A DNA stretch of 22,971 nt from Amoebophrya sp. AT5.2 (lineage: Eukaryota > Sar > Dinophyceae > Syndiniales > Amoebophryaceae), in the NCBI GenBank assembly GCA_005223375.1, contig RXOD01004397.1:1-22971 (forward strand), given 5' to 3'. Of the stretch, positions 9,741 through 18,857 are shown in pieces. A program made the position numbers and the translations under genes. Below the pieces are notes generated by a model. That model had not been told where the DNA came from, ran no database searches, and saw only the letters and a list, made by a program, of their open reading frames with translations. Each line of letters starts with the position of its first letter. Positions within the stretch are counted from its first letter, which is position 1.

Positions 9741-12700
9741 ATGACGAATCTTCTACGGGCAGTGGTCGTGACAACTTTTGTCGCGGTCTCGACCCTGGCG
9801 ACCAGAGAGCCGACGCCGACCTTCGCCGCACACGAAGACACGAAGGCAAATCTCACTATGATGAGCGCCCCCGACGGAGAGAAAGAGAAAGACCGCCCGA
9901 ATCCTTACCGCGCGCCTGTGCCGCTGTTCCTACCGCAGGAGCATAAGCTCGCGCTCGACCCCGCGGCGCTCGATGCGATCGAAAATCTGCCCGGTCCTTT
10001 TTACAGCGTCGCTGCCATCGGCCCCGCGCGAGTGGGGAAGAGTTTCTGGATGGGCCGGCTTGCGAAGGAGATCGCCGCAGCGAACATAGCCGCGGAAAGA
10101 CGGCCAGAGCTGCCGGAGGAGGCACGACTTCCAGACGAGGCACTGCGGTACAAAAATGCAGCGCCCGCCGATCGGTCTACTCCTGATGATCTTCCGGAGA
10201 AGGTTCTGGAGTCGGTATTCGCGGTCTCGGACACGAGCGAGAGCTGCACGGCGGGGGTGTGGGTGCTCGCGGTCGACCTCGGACCCGTTCTTCATCACGT
10301 GGACGGTGTCAGCGGAAGTCCTGCGCCCGCAGCCGACGCCGCAATCAAGGGCCCGACACTGCTGCTTTTCGACCTGCAGGGCAGCGACAAGGGTAGCGAG
10401 CAGGACGTGCTGGCAACGGACCAGCTGTCCGCGTTCGTCAGTCTCTTCAGCGGGCGGTCGCTGTTCTTCCTCCACCGCCACGTGGAGACGTCGAAGATGG
10501 CGTTCCTGGACCGGCTGCGATACGCCGGCAAGGTGCTGCGGAACGACTCCAGCCACGAGCCGAAGGTGAGCTTCGTGGTGCGGCACTCGCTGCGGCTGCC
10601 GGGGAAGTATTCGACTCGCGAGGAGGAGTTCCGCGCGGTGCTCCAGGACCGGTGGGCGGACCGGGAACATCGGGTGTTCGAGTTGCCCGAAATCGAGTTG
10701 CCAGCCGAGGAACACAACCCGTTTTCCTCGGACGAAGTTCTTCGATGGACGAAGCGGCTGTTGCGCGAAGCGGTGTTCGCAGTTGCTGGACGAGAAGACG
10801 ATGTGTCGACGAAGGAGCTGCTGCAGCTCGAGCTTGGGGCCGTCGTGCCGGCGTACCAAAGCCTGCGGCTCCAAACTTCGGACGGCACCGCGTTGGACGG
10901 ACCCGGTGTGGCCCAGCTGATGCGGCAGGTGTCCGAGTCGCTTCTGGCGCCGGGCGCCCACCTCGACGAATTCTTTCTTGTGCAGGAGTCGCTGCAGGAG
11001 CGGGTCTGTCGGCGGCGGCTTGCCGCCTTCGAAGAGAAGCTGGAGCAGTCGCCAGCGTACGGCAACGTGCTGTCCGCTATCGCGGTCGCGGGAAAAACGA
11101 CGCGGGAAGAGGACGGGGAAAAAGAATTCGTGCAGGAAGACCCGCTGTTCAGGGCGGCGTTCTTCGACTGGTGCCGGGACGAGGCGCACCGCGAGCAAGC
11201 CATGGCAATGGTCCGCGAAAAGCTCGAAAAAATACGTTCGGGCGGCTGGTTCGATTTTCGTTTCGTCGCGCGGACGATCGGCTGGCTCAGCTCGTCTTTG
11301 AGCAAGGCGGTAGCGGGGATCGCCAATTCCGCGCTTCGGTACGGCTTTCCCGCTGTGGCGCTTTTCGCCCTCGGCTGCTGCGGCTGGCTCGTAACGCAGG
11401 GTGCGCGCTCGCACGACGCGTCGCGAAGCTTTCGCGCGAGAGCGGCCGCGAAGCTGGCGAAGGTCCTGATCGCCATTTGTGCCACGTTGTTCGCGTTCTC
11501 GGCGAAGGCTGTGTGCGCGATTGTGCCCTGTTTTCTGCTCGGCAACAAGAGCTTTCGGCAGTACTACGACCCGCTCGTGTACTGGAGCAAGGACGCACTG
11601 CAATACGCGGCGGAGCGACTGTGCTCTTTTCTGTACGCGGCGAAAGATCAGGATAGCGGTTCTGATGCCCAGTTGGAGAGAGGGGCAGAGTTATCAGCAA
11701 CAGCAGCGGGAGGTGCAGGGGCGAGCTCCGCGTGGTGCAGCTACGGGAGCTACTTTCTGGTGGAGTTCTTCGGGCGCAACATCGACTACCTGCTCTACGC
11801 AGTGCTGATCACGGTAATTTGGTTCGTGGTGCCGATGCTACTCCACGAAATCCTTCTACGACGGCTCGTCTTCCCGGTCCTCTTCTACCTCTTTCCATTC
11901 TCGGAGGACGAGGAGCAAGGCCCAGGGTCTTCTCGTTTCAGCGGCGGTGGGAAGAACTACCTGGATGACGGCGCGGGAGATCGGTGGAATCAGACGGGAT
12001 TCTACAACCCCACGGAGGGGGATTCTTGGAGTCCGCGGTCACCCGGTTCGCCCGGGTTCAACGCAGTTGGCACTTACGGCACCTATGAACCCAGCGACAG
12101 CACCTCCACGACTCGCTACAACTCGCAGAGCTCCACCATCACCGCAATCTTCTCTCTGTACCACCGCTGCAAGTCGCGCGTCCGGCGTCTCATCTATGAG
12201 GAGTGGCTCCGCTACGAGCGCCGGCCGCTGCTAGCGAACAGGGCGTCTTCCTGGGACCTGGGCGACGAGTCCGAGCACAGGAGCTTTACGGAACGGCAGA
12301 TCGCCGCGCTCCAGACCAGTGCCGAGTACAAGTGGCGGTGCCAGGTGCAGGGTTTCTGCGCCGAAGTGCCGAGCTGCTGGGAATGGGGCGCGCACTACGC
12401 GAAGTACGCAGACGGCAACTTCTTGCACGGTGCCGAACACGATTTGCGCGGGGGCGTCACCAGTGGGGGCATTTTATCGGTGACGCCGGCGCGCAAAAAC
12501 GGCTGCGGGATCGTCGGGAGTGCGGCGTCGGGCGATGCTTTTGAAAAGAGCTCTCGTGCTTCGGTGAAAGCATCGAGGAACACAAGCGCGACCTCCGCGT
12601 CGTCGTCGTCGAAGATGATGCGCGGCTCGTCGAAAATGTCCACACCTCCGGCTAGTACTAAGAAGGAACGGAACACGAACAAGAACAGGAAGGGAAAAGC

Positions 12701-12854
12701 CGCCCCGGTCGTTGTTTTTGAGGACGGGGACGATGGAGGAGTTGAAGGAGATGACAGCGACTGGGAAGGGCGGGCGGTGGCAGACGAAATCCACCGAATG
12801 TACGATTTGGTCGATGAGGCGGCGACGCGACGTTCTATGCGGACAGTTTTTTAA
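9741..12854 (+). CDS. GBP/atlastin-class large GTPase with N-terminal signal-like segment and several membrane helices
   Basis: This is a single exon of 1037 residues. The N-terminus is a signal peptide or anchor (LLRAVVVTTFVAVSTLA, residues 4-20). The GTPase domain spans about 60-350: P-loop GPARVGKS (94-101), a switch-1 segment ESCTAGVW with the expected Thr (about 170), and DLQGSD (about 211-216) as the DxxG motif. The position where GBP-type enzymes carry an R-D guanine-contact pair reads VVRHS (about 280), so the Asp seems absent. A helical middle domain follows. Hydrophobic segments lie near 532-555, 571-602 and 682-720. The C-terminal 300 residues are Ser/Gly-rich, then basic (KKERNTNKNRKGK), then acidic. 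Known members remodel or fuse membranes (atlastin, Sey1) or act in defence (GBP). If the signal is cleaved, the GTPase domain would be lumenal, unlike atlastin; if it is an anchor, it may be cytosolic. The family call is good; the role is unknown. Confidence 0.85.
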   Translation: MTNLLRAVVVTTFVAVSTLATREPTPTFAAHEDTKANLTMMSAPDGEKEKDRPNPYRAPVPLFLPQEHKLALDPAALDAIENLPGPFYSVAAIGPARVGKSFWMGRLAKEIAAANIAAERRPELPEEARLPDEALRYKNAAPADRSTPDDLPEKVLESVFAVSDTSESCTAGVWVLAVDLGPVLHHVDGVSGSPAPAADAAIKGPTLLLFDLQGSDKGSEQDVLATDQLSAFVSLFSGRSLFFLHRHVETSKMAFLDRLRYAGKVLRNDSSHEPKVSFVVRHSLRLPGKYSTREEEFRAVLQDRWADREHRVFELPEIELPAEEHNPFSSDEVLRWTKRLLREAVFAVAGREDDVSTKELLQLELGAVVPAYQSLRLQTSDGTALDGPGVAQLMRQVSESLLAPGAHLDEFFLVQESLQERVCRRRLAAFEEKLEQSPAYGNVLSAIAVAGKTTREEDGEKEFVQEDPLFRAAFFDWCRDEAHREQAMAMVREKLEKIRSGGWFDFRFVARTIGWLSSSLSKAVAGIANSALRYGFPAVALFALGCCGWLVTQGARSHDASRSFRARAAAKLAKVLIAICATLFAFSAKAVCAIVPCFLLGNKSFRQYYDPLVYWSKDALQYAAERLCSFLYAAKDQDSGSDAQLERGAELSATAAGGAGASSAWCSYGSYFLVEFFGRNIDYLLYAVLITVIWFVVPMLLHEILLRRLVFPVLFYLFPFSEDEEQGPGSSRFSGGGKNYLDDGAGDRWNQTGFYNPTEGDSWSPRSPGSPGFNAVGTYGTYEPSDSTSTTRYNSQSSTITAIFSLYHRCKSRVRRLIYEEWLRYERRPLLANRASSWDLGDESEHRSFTERQIAALQTSAEYKWRCQVQGFCAEVPSCWEWGAHYAKYADGNFLHGAEHDLRGGVTSGGILSVTPARKNGCGIVGSAASGDAFEKSSRASVKASRNTSATSASSSSKMMRGSSKMSTPPASTKKERNTNKNRKGKAAPVVVFEDGDDGGVEGDDSDWEGRAVADEIHRMYDLVDEAATRRSMRTVF

Positions 12855-13138
12855 ACCGAAGGTGGAGAGGGGGGAAGTTGATTCACGGGAAAACGGCCAT
12901 TCTGCGATTTCTGACCAGGCACTTTTGTTTGTATAATTTTTTGGTACTAAAGTTCACGCCACGATGTCATGACGATCCCATCCGCACAGTATGCACTACT
13001 CGAGCGCAACGAATTTCAATGCTTTTACGTTTTACAGTGTTTTACAAATCATAGGGAAAATTCGTCACGGCCGACACTACTACGACTCACTGCCCGAAAG
13101 TTTGACAGATCCTTACCGTTTCCAACCTTGTGCCGCGC
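12855..13138. other. intergenic region, nothing recognised
   Basis: This is AT-richer spacer between the GTPase gene and the inverted-repeat element. No gene, hairpin or repeat stands out. Confidence 0.5.
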
Positions 13139-13171
13139 CTGAAGACAGACGATGATGGTTGTTCTACGGCC
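13139..13171 (+). repeat. left arm of the 33-bp inverted repeat
   Basis: This is an exact reverse complement of 14736-14768. A repeat of this length and precision is not expected by chance in a window of this size. Confidence 0.9.
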
Positions 13172-13509
13172 ATGATGCCACGAGGAAATACGCAGCTGAG
13201 ATGTGAGAGTTTGAACGACGTGAGCACGAAACTCGACCCAGTTCGGGCCTGCTGCACTACGGATAATATTGCGCGCACGCTATGGCGCTCCTGCTGCGAC
13301 ATTCTCCGACGGCGTTCATTCATCTGGTTGTGCCTTTTCCCACGCTCAGCGCGTTAGAACTGACGCCATTTATTTGCGAACTGTCTACGGGCCCCAGCGC
13401 GCTACGGTGCTGGGAATCGGCTAACTCCAATCTTTCTGCTCTACCAAAATGATGTGACCGGGGCACCATTCGTGGGTGCCAAGCGATCAACAAGCTATGG
13501 GCCCAACTG

Positions 13510-13554
13510 CCCGGTGGCGGTGCTGCATCTCCACCTCCCGGTGGCGGTGCTGCA
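13510..13554 (+). repeat. two 18-nt direct repeats with 27-nt period
   Basis: CCCGGTGGCGGTGCTGCA occurs at 13510-13527 and, unchanged, at 13537-13554, separated by TCTCCACCT. It lies inside the inverted-repeat element and in no supported gene. Confidence 0.9.
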
Positions 13555-14735
13555 GTTGCAGAAAATAAACACAAATAAAAAAGACGTACGGACGAACCTC
13601 GAAGAGGATGAAGCACGCCGCGCCGGGGAAGGGTAGCCTCGCCAAGCTGGGCGGCACACCAATCAAATGACTGAACAGCGGGGGGACCCCTGGAGAACAC
13701 CAAAAAGACCGCCCTTGCTTTGGTGTGCGCGGACGTGGCTCTGGCTCCTGGTCCGTTTTATAGTCGCCAGCTGGAGCAGGTCGGGCCATTGCGACAACGA
13801 CGCGAGCGAGAACGGGCAACGTCTGAAACATATGGCCTCAGCGCCTTCCGCAGGCGGCTGAGGCTGCCTGCCAGACATGTTGGGACATAAACCATGCCGA
13901 ATCTGGTGCATGGTGTTCCCAGGTGCATGGCAGCGCCCAGACGGAACGCCAGGCGATTGAGAAGGGCGCCGCGTACTGCGCCCGGGAAATCGTGCCAATC
14001 CTGTGGATGGATTGCGCACGTGCACGGGAGAAATACTCTCGGGAGCGTCCTGGTGTGGTGAAGCACGCCCGGCGGTGGGCCTCATCAGGAGACGCATGGG
14101 CTTCAGGCCGCGCGATCACGTCGACAATAGAGCGACGAGCCTGAAGATGCGGACTGGGCGCGACGCCTACAAGCTGCCCCACAGCGAGTCGGCGAGTCGG
14201 CGACGCGCGTTGCAGGAGACAGCTGGGCGCTGAAACCCGTCGCCATGGACGTGGCACCCACTCCGCTGCGTCCGATGCTGTCCGACCGAGGAATGAAGAG
14301 GAGACAACTGCAGGCCACTTGGCAGAAGTTGCGCACCTTCGCGGCAAGATGGATCGCACCGTCCGGCGCTTGGAATTGGCAACAGTGTTCAACTACACGC
14401 TTTAGGTGCGTGCGCAGCTCATGGCTGGTAAATCACCACGCGCGACGGGGGAGTTGAGTTGGACGCCTGGCAGCGCTATCTGTATCAATGAATCTCCTCC
14501 CCAAACAGACACACTACGGCACCGAAAAGGAAAACTGGCGGTGATGTTTTTCTCCCGGTCACCGGTAGGCGCTGCGTTTTCTATGTATTAGTCCATGTTT
14601 GTACCACTTCCACGTGTATTGTATCATGGCTACTTGTACGTACCCATGCAGCTGCCGCCTGTAATTGATGAAGCCACGCCCAGCCACACTGTAATGCTGG
14701 TTTTCTCCGCGCGGAGTTAAATGTCTCTCCGCTGC

Positions 14736-14768
14736 GGCCGTAGAACAACCATCATCGTCTGTCTTCAG
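14736..14768 (-). repeat. right arm of the 33-bp inverted repeat
   Basis: This is an exact reverse complement of 13139-13171. The outer flank CGCCG and the left flank GCCGCGC give no clear target-site duplication. Confidence 0.9.
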
Positions 14769-14963
14769 CGCCGTTTGCTGTCTCATTCGAAATGCGCAAG
14801 CGAGTCTAACTTTGAAACGTCATCAGATATACCACAATTAGAGCATAATAGTTTCGAAGAAGACCACCGGACAGACCCCGCCAGTGCTTCACATGCGGTT
14901 GGGGTGTCCGCGCCTTATTACCGAAACGCGAAAGTCCTGTTGTCGTTGTGTCAACAAAAAAAC

Positions 14964-15184
14964 TCGGTGATTCGTCGATTGATCTCAGCCGGCTTGCAGC
15001 TTCATCCGTCCGTTGCTTCGTGTGTTTCGATTACTCGTACGGATGGTCGGTACCGGAGCCTTCGAAGTGCGTGTAAATGTGTCTTCGTCGCGTTGCTGTG
15101 AATTGGTGATCCGTCGGTTGGCCTTCGTATGTCATTCTGTTGCTTTGTGTGTCTCAGTTCCTCGTGCGACTGGTGATCGGTTCG
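14964..15184 (+). repeat. diverged tandem duplication, units of about 85-90 nt
   Basis: Unit 1 (about 14964-15050) and unit 2 (about 15103-15184) share, in order, GGTGAT(T/C)CGTCG, CCGTTGCTT/TCTGTTGCTT followed by (C/T)GTGTGT, a TCG/CCTCGT block and a GG(T/A)TCGGT-like end, with small gaps. The edges are approximate. Confidence 0.55.
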
Positions 15185-15463
15185 CTTCCGTGATAGGTCC
15201 GTTTCCGCGGCACGTCCATAGCGATATTGTACATTTTGAACTCGGAATGAATTATGAACTCCTTCCTCGCAACGCAGCTATCGACGAAATTTCCCCCTTC
15301 CCCCGCGTTTGCGCAATTCCCACACATTGCAAGGACGTCAAGAAGACTTTTCGCGCTAGCGATATTTCATACGGACAAATTCAAGAATCAACAGCACAGA
15401 CTGAAGAAGTACTTCTAAATCACGCTTCGTAGGCAGTTGACACATTGGAATCGGTATACACAT

Positions 15464-15466
15464 CAG
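15464..15466 (+). promoter_or_regulatory. CAG one base before the start codon: possible trans-splice acceptor
   Basis: The sequence reads ACACATCAG, one A, then the ATG at 15468. The tract before it is not strongly pyrimidine-rich. Confidence 0.28.
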
Positions 15467-15467
15467 A

Positions 15468-17944
15468 ATGCGGCATTGCAGCAAACGTTTCGGCGCGCTG
15501 GTGGCGGTGGCGCACCAGCAGTTTGCGACCGTCGAAGCCGTCCGCTTCATCCCGAGCGCGGCCCAACGGGAGCAGGCGGGGTTCCTGCAGCAGAGTGAGA
15601 AAGAACTGAAGCACCCTTTTTCGGGCATCAAGAGCGGCCTCTACCGCTTCTTGGCGAAGCTGGTCCCTGGCATGGGCGGCGCGGACAGCACGGGCAGCGT
15701 GCAGATGCCGACGAAGGCCGAGTTGGACGCCGCCTTAGAGGCGCGCAAGAGGATGGAGGAGGAGGACCCGACGCTGTTTGCCCCTTCGTCGCCCGTGACG
15801 AAGGCGCGCTACCTGCTGGCGCGCGTGAGTTTCGGGCACACGGTCGCCGGCGTGCGCGCCCCAACGCACGGGATGCCGGAGGAGGAGGAAAACGAAATCC
15901 GGGCCGGCAACTCCATGGCGCTCGAGGGGGTGCTGGAGAAGATCAAGGGGGAGGCCCCGGCCAACGGGCGGTCGAAGGAGCAACCGACGAACTGGGCTGC
16001 CCAGTCCTCGCGCGAGGTGGCGGACGGACCCGAGATGATGCTGCTGGAGGGTTCCGCCTTCCAGATGGCCTGGCTCAAGGCCCCGCAGCAGGAGGCGGTG
16101 GCGGCGGCCGACGCGGCGGCAGTGGGTGTGACCACCGGGGGCGATCTGGAAGCCGAGCCCGCGGCGGCCTCTTCGACTCTGCAGACGCCCTCCTCTACCG
16201 CCCCGCGCAAGATCATGCTTCTCCTCGAGAACAACGGGTACGACCCGCGAAAGCGCAGCGCCATGGAGTTCGCGGACCTAGTTCCGGTGGCTCTGTCCAA
16301 GGGCATCGACGTGATCGTGCCCTGGATCCTGCCCCAGTACCTGGAATCGGGCGGGGACACGAAGAATGGGGAACTCATCGCACAGCTCCTCGACGCCGCG
16401 GCCTTCGTCCTCGGGCTGCAGAGCGTGGACGTGGATCTGAACCTGGTCGTGGCGGACTCCATGACGGGCGTCATGGCCAGCGCGCTCCCGCAGATGGAGA
16501 CCAAGTTCGGCTCGCTCGTGTTCATGAACCCCGCAGCGCCGCTGGCCGGAACGACGGACGCCGCGGGAGAGCTACAGTTTTCGCGAACAGACCTACGGGC
16601 GATCGCGAACAGACCCACGCTGCTCATGCAGGGACTCATGGCCGCGGTGGAGGCGGGAGAGGTACAGTTTTAATTTATACCCATTGCGATGTAGTAGCCG
16701 CCCTCGACAGAGACAGATTGTTGAGCTTGGTAAAGGGTACACTCTGGGTCTTCACTGATGTAGTTCTTTTGAAGATAATCGATCACAGTTAGCTCAACAA
16801 TTTAACAGAACAAGGCTGCGAAGGTGGACATGACGTCGGCATTGGAGAACTGGCTGCGGAACGTGGATGCGTACTACGGACCCCAGTTCGCGATGCAGGT
16901 GCACAAGAGCACCAACGCGCATCAGCCGTTTAACGCCGTCAAGAACCAGACCCTTCTCAACGAGAAGTGGGTCTGGAACTTCAACGCCGCGAAAGAAGGC
17001 GGAGAGGTACTTACTTATATAAACTTCTGGTGGAGAGACGCAGACGAATGTAGAAACTGGAACGGGGACGAAAGATGAAAAATTCCAGGGAGTAATTTGC
17101 CGTAGCCTCAACAACTTTGTTATTCAACCGGAGCAGCAAAGTGGTTTCCCGTAGCTCTGTTCGGGTCTCTGACTAACGGAAAATACCAATTCAGATCGAC
17201 CACTTGCACAACCTGATGATGATTCACCCCGCGGCGCGGAACATGTATCGCGCCGAGGAGGCGACGCACACCATCGACGCGTACGTGAAGAAGGACCACG
17301 ACGAGGCGCTCGTGCACACTACCGGAAAGCAGACCCTCACCGTCGGCAAGCGCGAGGCGTCGTGGGTGCGGCTGGAGGTGGCCGAGCGGGTCACCAATTT
17401 CGTCGAGTACCAAGCGGTGCTTGGCAACGAGGAACCAAGCCCGAGTACCGGCGCCGCTGCGGAGGAAGAAGAGGGGAACTCGAGCTCGAGCTGCGCGTGC
17501 GACGGAGAAGAGAAGAAGCTGGAGGACCAGAACGTAGCGGGATGCTGCGACACGAAGGAGACGGACAACAAGCTGGACGCGCCGAAGGAGGAGGCGAAGA
17601 AGCCGTGCGACAGCTTGGACTCGTCCTGCTCCGGACCGGAGGAGGAGGAGGCGGCGAAGGAGGCCGCAGCCGCCAAGCCGGCGGATGAAAAGGCGGCGGA
17701 GGAGGAGAGCTCCTCATGCGGGAAGCACGAAGAAGAAAAAGCTGCCGAGCCCGCGAAGGAGGGGGCGGAGGAAGAGGGTTCCGCCTCCTGCGGCAGCAAG
17801 GAGGAGGAGAAAGAGGGCTCCGGCTCCTGCGGCAAGGAGGAGGAGGAAGCGTCCCAGGCCGGGGATGCGGCGAGCGAGAAATCCGCGGATGCAGCGAAGG
17901 CTGCCAGCTTCATGACGATGCCGATTCCGCCCATGGCGAAGTAA
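15468..17944 (+). CDS. alpha/beta-hydrolase-like protein with an acidic, Cys/Ser-repeat C-terminal tail
   Basis: Joining 15468-16661, 16809-17006 and 17195-17944 gives 713 residues with both introns phase 0. Residues about 248-400 resemble the core of an alpha/beta hydrolase: KIMLLLENNGYD (strand plus oxyanion-type turn), DVIVPW, then LVVADSMTGVMAS where Ser could be the elbow nucleophile (the usual G-x-S-x-G reads A-D-S-M-T), LVFMNPAAP, and NRPTLLMQG (a late core strand). Exon 2 offers H-containing VHKSTNAHQPF as a possible catalytic-His region. This assignment rests on pattern only. The last 200 residues are Glu/Ala/Lys-rich with about five degenerate SxSCGxxEEE motifs, probably disordered. 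The N-terminus has only a weak hydrophobic stretch. Without splicing at 16662 the frame would stop at 16673 after 401 codons, so a shorter product is conceivable. The function is not known. Confidence 0.65.
16662..16808 (+). other. intron 1 of the hydrolase-like gene
   Basis: The donor is GAG|GTACAG, the acceptor TTTAACAG and the phase 0; it is 147 nt long. An 11-bp perfect inverted repeat (ATTGTTGAGCT at 16717-16727, AGCTCAACAAT at 16791-16801) ends seven bases before the acceptor. Confidence 0.75.
17007..17194 (+). other. intron 2 of the hydrolase-like gene
   Basis: The donor is GAG|GTACTT, the acceptor CCAATTCAG and the phase 0; it is 188 nt long. GACTAAC about 20 nt before the acceptor is a good branch-point candidate. 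Confidence 0.8.
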
Positions 17945-18857
17945 GGAAGGTTTTGAAGAAGTCTTTTTGCTCAAAACTTTGCGTATGCTCTATAAAATTT
18001 GTTTTTCGTCGCGGAGGCGATCGCGGAGGAAGCGAAGGATTGATTCGAGCGAAGAGTAAGGGAAGTCTGCTCAGATTTTATTCGTAGCACTAGCATAAGC
18101 ATTGCCATTTACGACATGCGCCCGGTCTGTTCGCATGGGTAAATTGTAGAAACTAGCAGGGAATAAATACGCACTACCTGATTGCATTTTGAGCTGTACG
18201 TGACGCACTACACGATCGACATCGATATATTTTCTACTGCTACATGAAGAAACGAAGCGTTGTTATTTCAGTCTCACCCTCATCGATTTCGACATCTTCC
18301 TCCCATTCATACTAGTTGAATTGGCCCATCTCTTTAAGAAACCGCCGACGGCTTTTCTACACGCATTGAGTACTACGAGAGAAACCTATTCACGAAAGAT
18401 TTCGTGCAGAAGATTTTTACAGAGCAGTTTATTAATGAGCGCTAGCGGCACTACATTGAAGTACTTTTTTGTGTTGGCCCTGAATGTTTTGATCTCCGGA
18501 AGTCAGAACAAAAGACGAGAAAAAGAGGGCCAACTACACAACAGCATATACGCAAGGCTAATATCACTACGCAAGAATCCCGAGTCGGCACGAAGACAGT
18601 GCGCTGAATTGGCGTTTCGCATTCCAATTAATGTGTTCCTGTTCCTCGTCGACGTCGTGCCTCCTCGTGAGATCCTCGATCGTTTCCGTTCCAACTCATC
18701 GTCTCGAGAAATCCACTCTATGCTTCGACGGTAGGAACGAGAAAGTCATCGCCTTCGCCACGCACCCGCAGAGTGAATTTTTCAAGCACATGATTCCGAA
18801 CCGAAGCAGTCAGCAAAGCACAAAGATGGACGTTTCATCGATGTTTCTACAATCTAC
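17945..18857. other. intergenic region, no gene recognised
   Basis: This is about 0.9 kb of AT-richer DNA. A 137-codon open frame (18321-18734, + strand) has no motif, lower GC than the real genes and no phase-compatible link to the next gene, so it is not called. AATAAA occurs near 18163, about 220 nt past the preceding stop. Confidence 0.5.

Larger units (their letters stand above)
13139..14768. mobile_element. 1.63-kb element bounded by a perfect 33-bp inverted repeat (possible non-autonomous DNA transposon)
   Basis: The left end (13139-13171, starting CTGAAGACAGACGATGATGG) and the right end (14736-14768, ending ATCATCGTCTGTCTTCAG) are exact reverse complements over 33 nt. With one unpaired base on the left, three more outer bases pair. 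Weaker similarity continues inward (a CCACGAGGAAA/CCGCGCGGAGAAA block). The interior holds no recognisable transposase: open frames of up to 184 codons occur on the minus strand at 13838-14392 but have no family motif. The centre is GC-rich. An 8-bp hairpin (13697-13704 with 13719-13726) and a short tandem repeat (13510-13554) lie inside. No convincing target-site duplication is visible. This could be a decayed transposon, a MITE-like element, or two inverted copies of a shorter repeat. Confidence 0.55.
14769..15467. other. intergenic region upstream of the hydrolase-like gene, with a diverged tandem duplication
   Basis: Open frames of about 126 and 139 codons cross this stretch on the + strand, but their composition is not coding-like and they do not join the next gene in phase by an evident splice. 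Most of the structure seen is the duplicated block at 14964-15184. Confidence 0.5.

Noticed and set aside
9930..11603. A 557-codon open frame on the minus strand, with further long frames (10295-11548 minus, 10652-11656 plus), across the GTPase gene
   Set aside because: They overlap a frame with clear GTPase motifs and membrane helices, have Arg/Ser/Ala-rich compositions typical of GC-rich shadow frames, and show no motif of their own.
15013..15432. A 139-codon + strand open frame upstream of the hydrolase-like gene
   Set aside because: It overlaps the non-coding-like tandem duplication, has no motif and ends before the next start without a phase-compatible splice.
16071..17106. Short matches to the dinoflagellate spliced leader (TGGCTCAAG at about 16073; CCGTAGCC at about 17098)
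   Set aside because: Matches of 8-9 nt are expected by chance in 23 kb, one lies in coding sequence, and no full leader or relict leader is present at a gene start.
18321..18734. A 137-codon + strand open frame in the space before the Ser/Pro-rich gene
   Set aside because: Lower GC than all supported genes, no motif, and no start-adjacent acceptor; a chance frame is more likely, though a small gene is not excluded.
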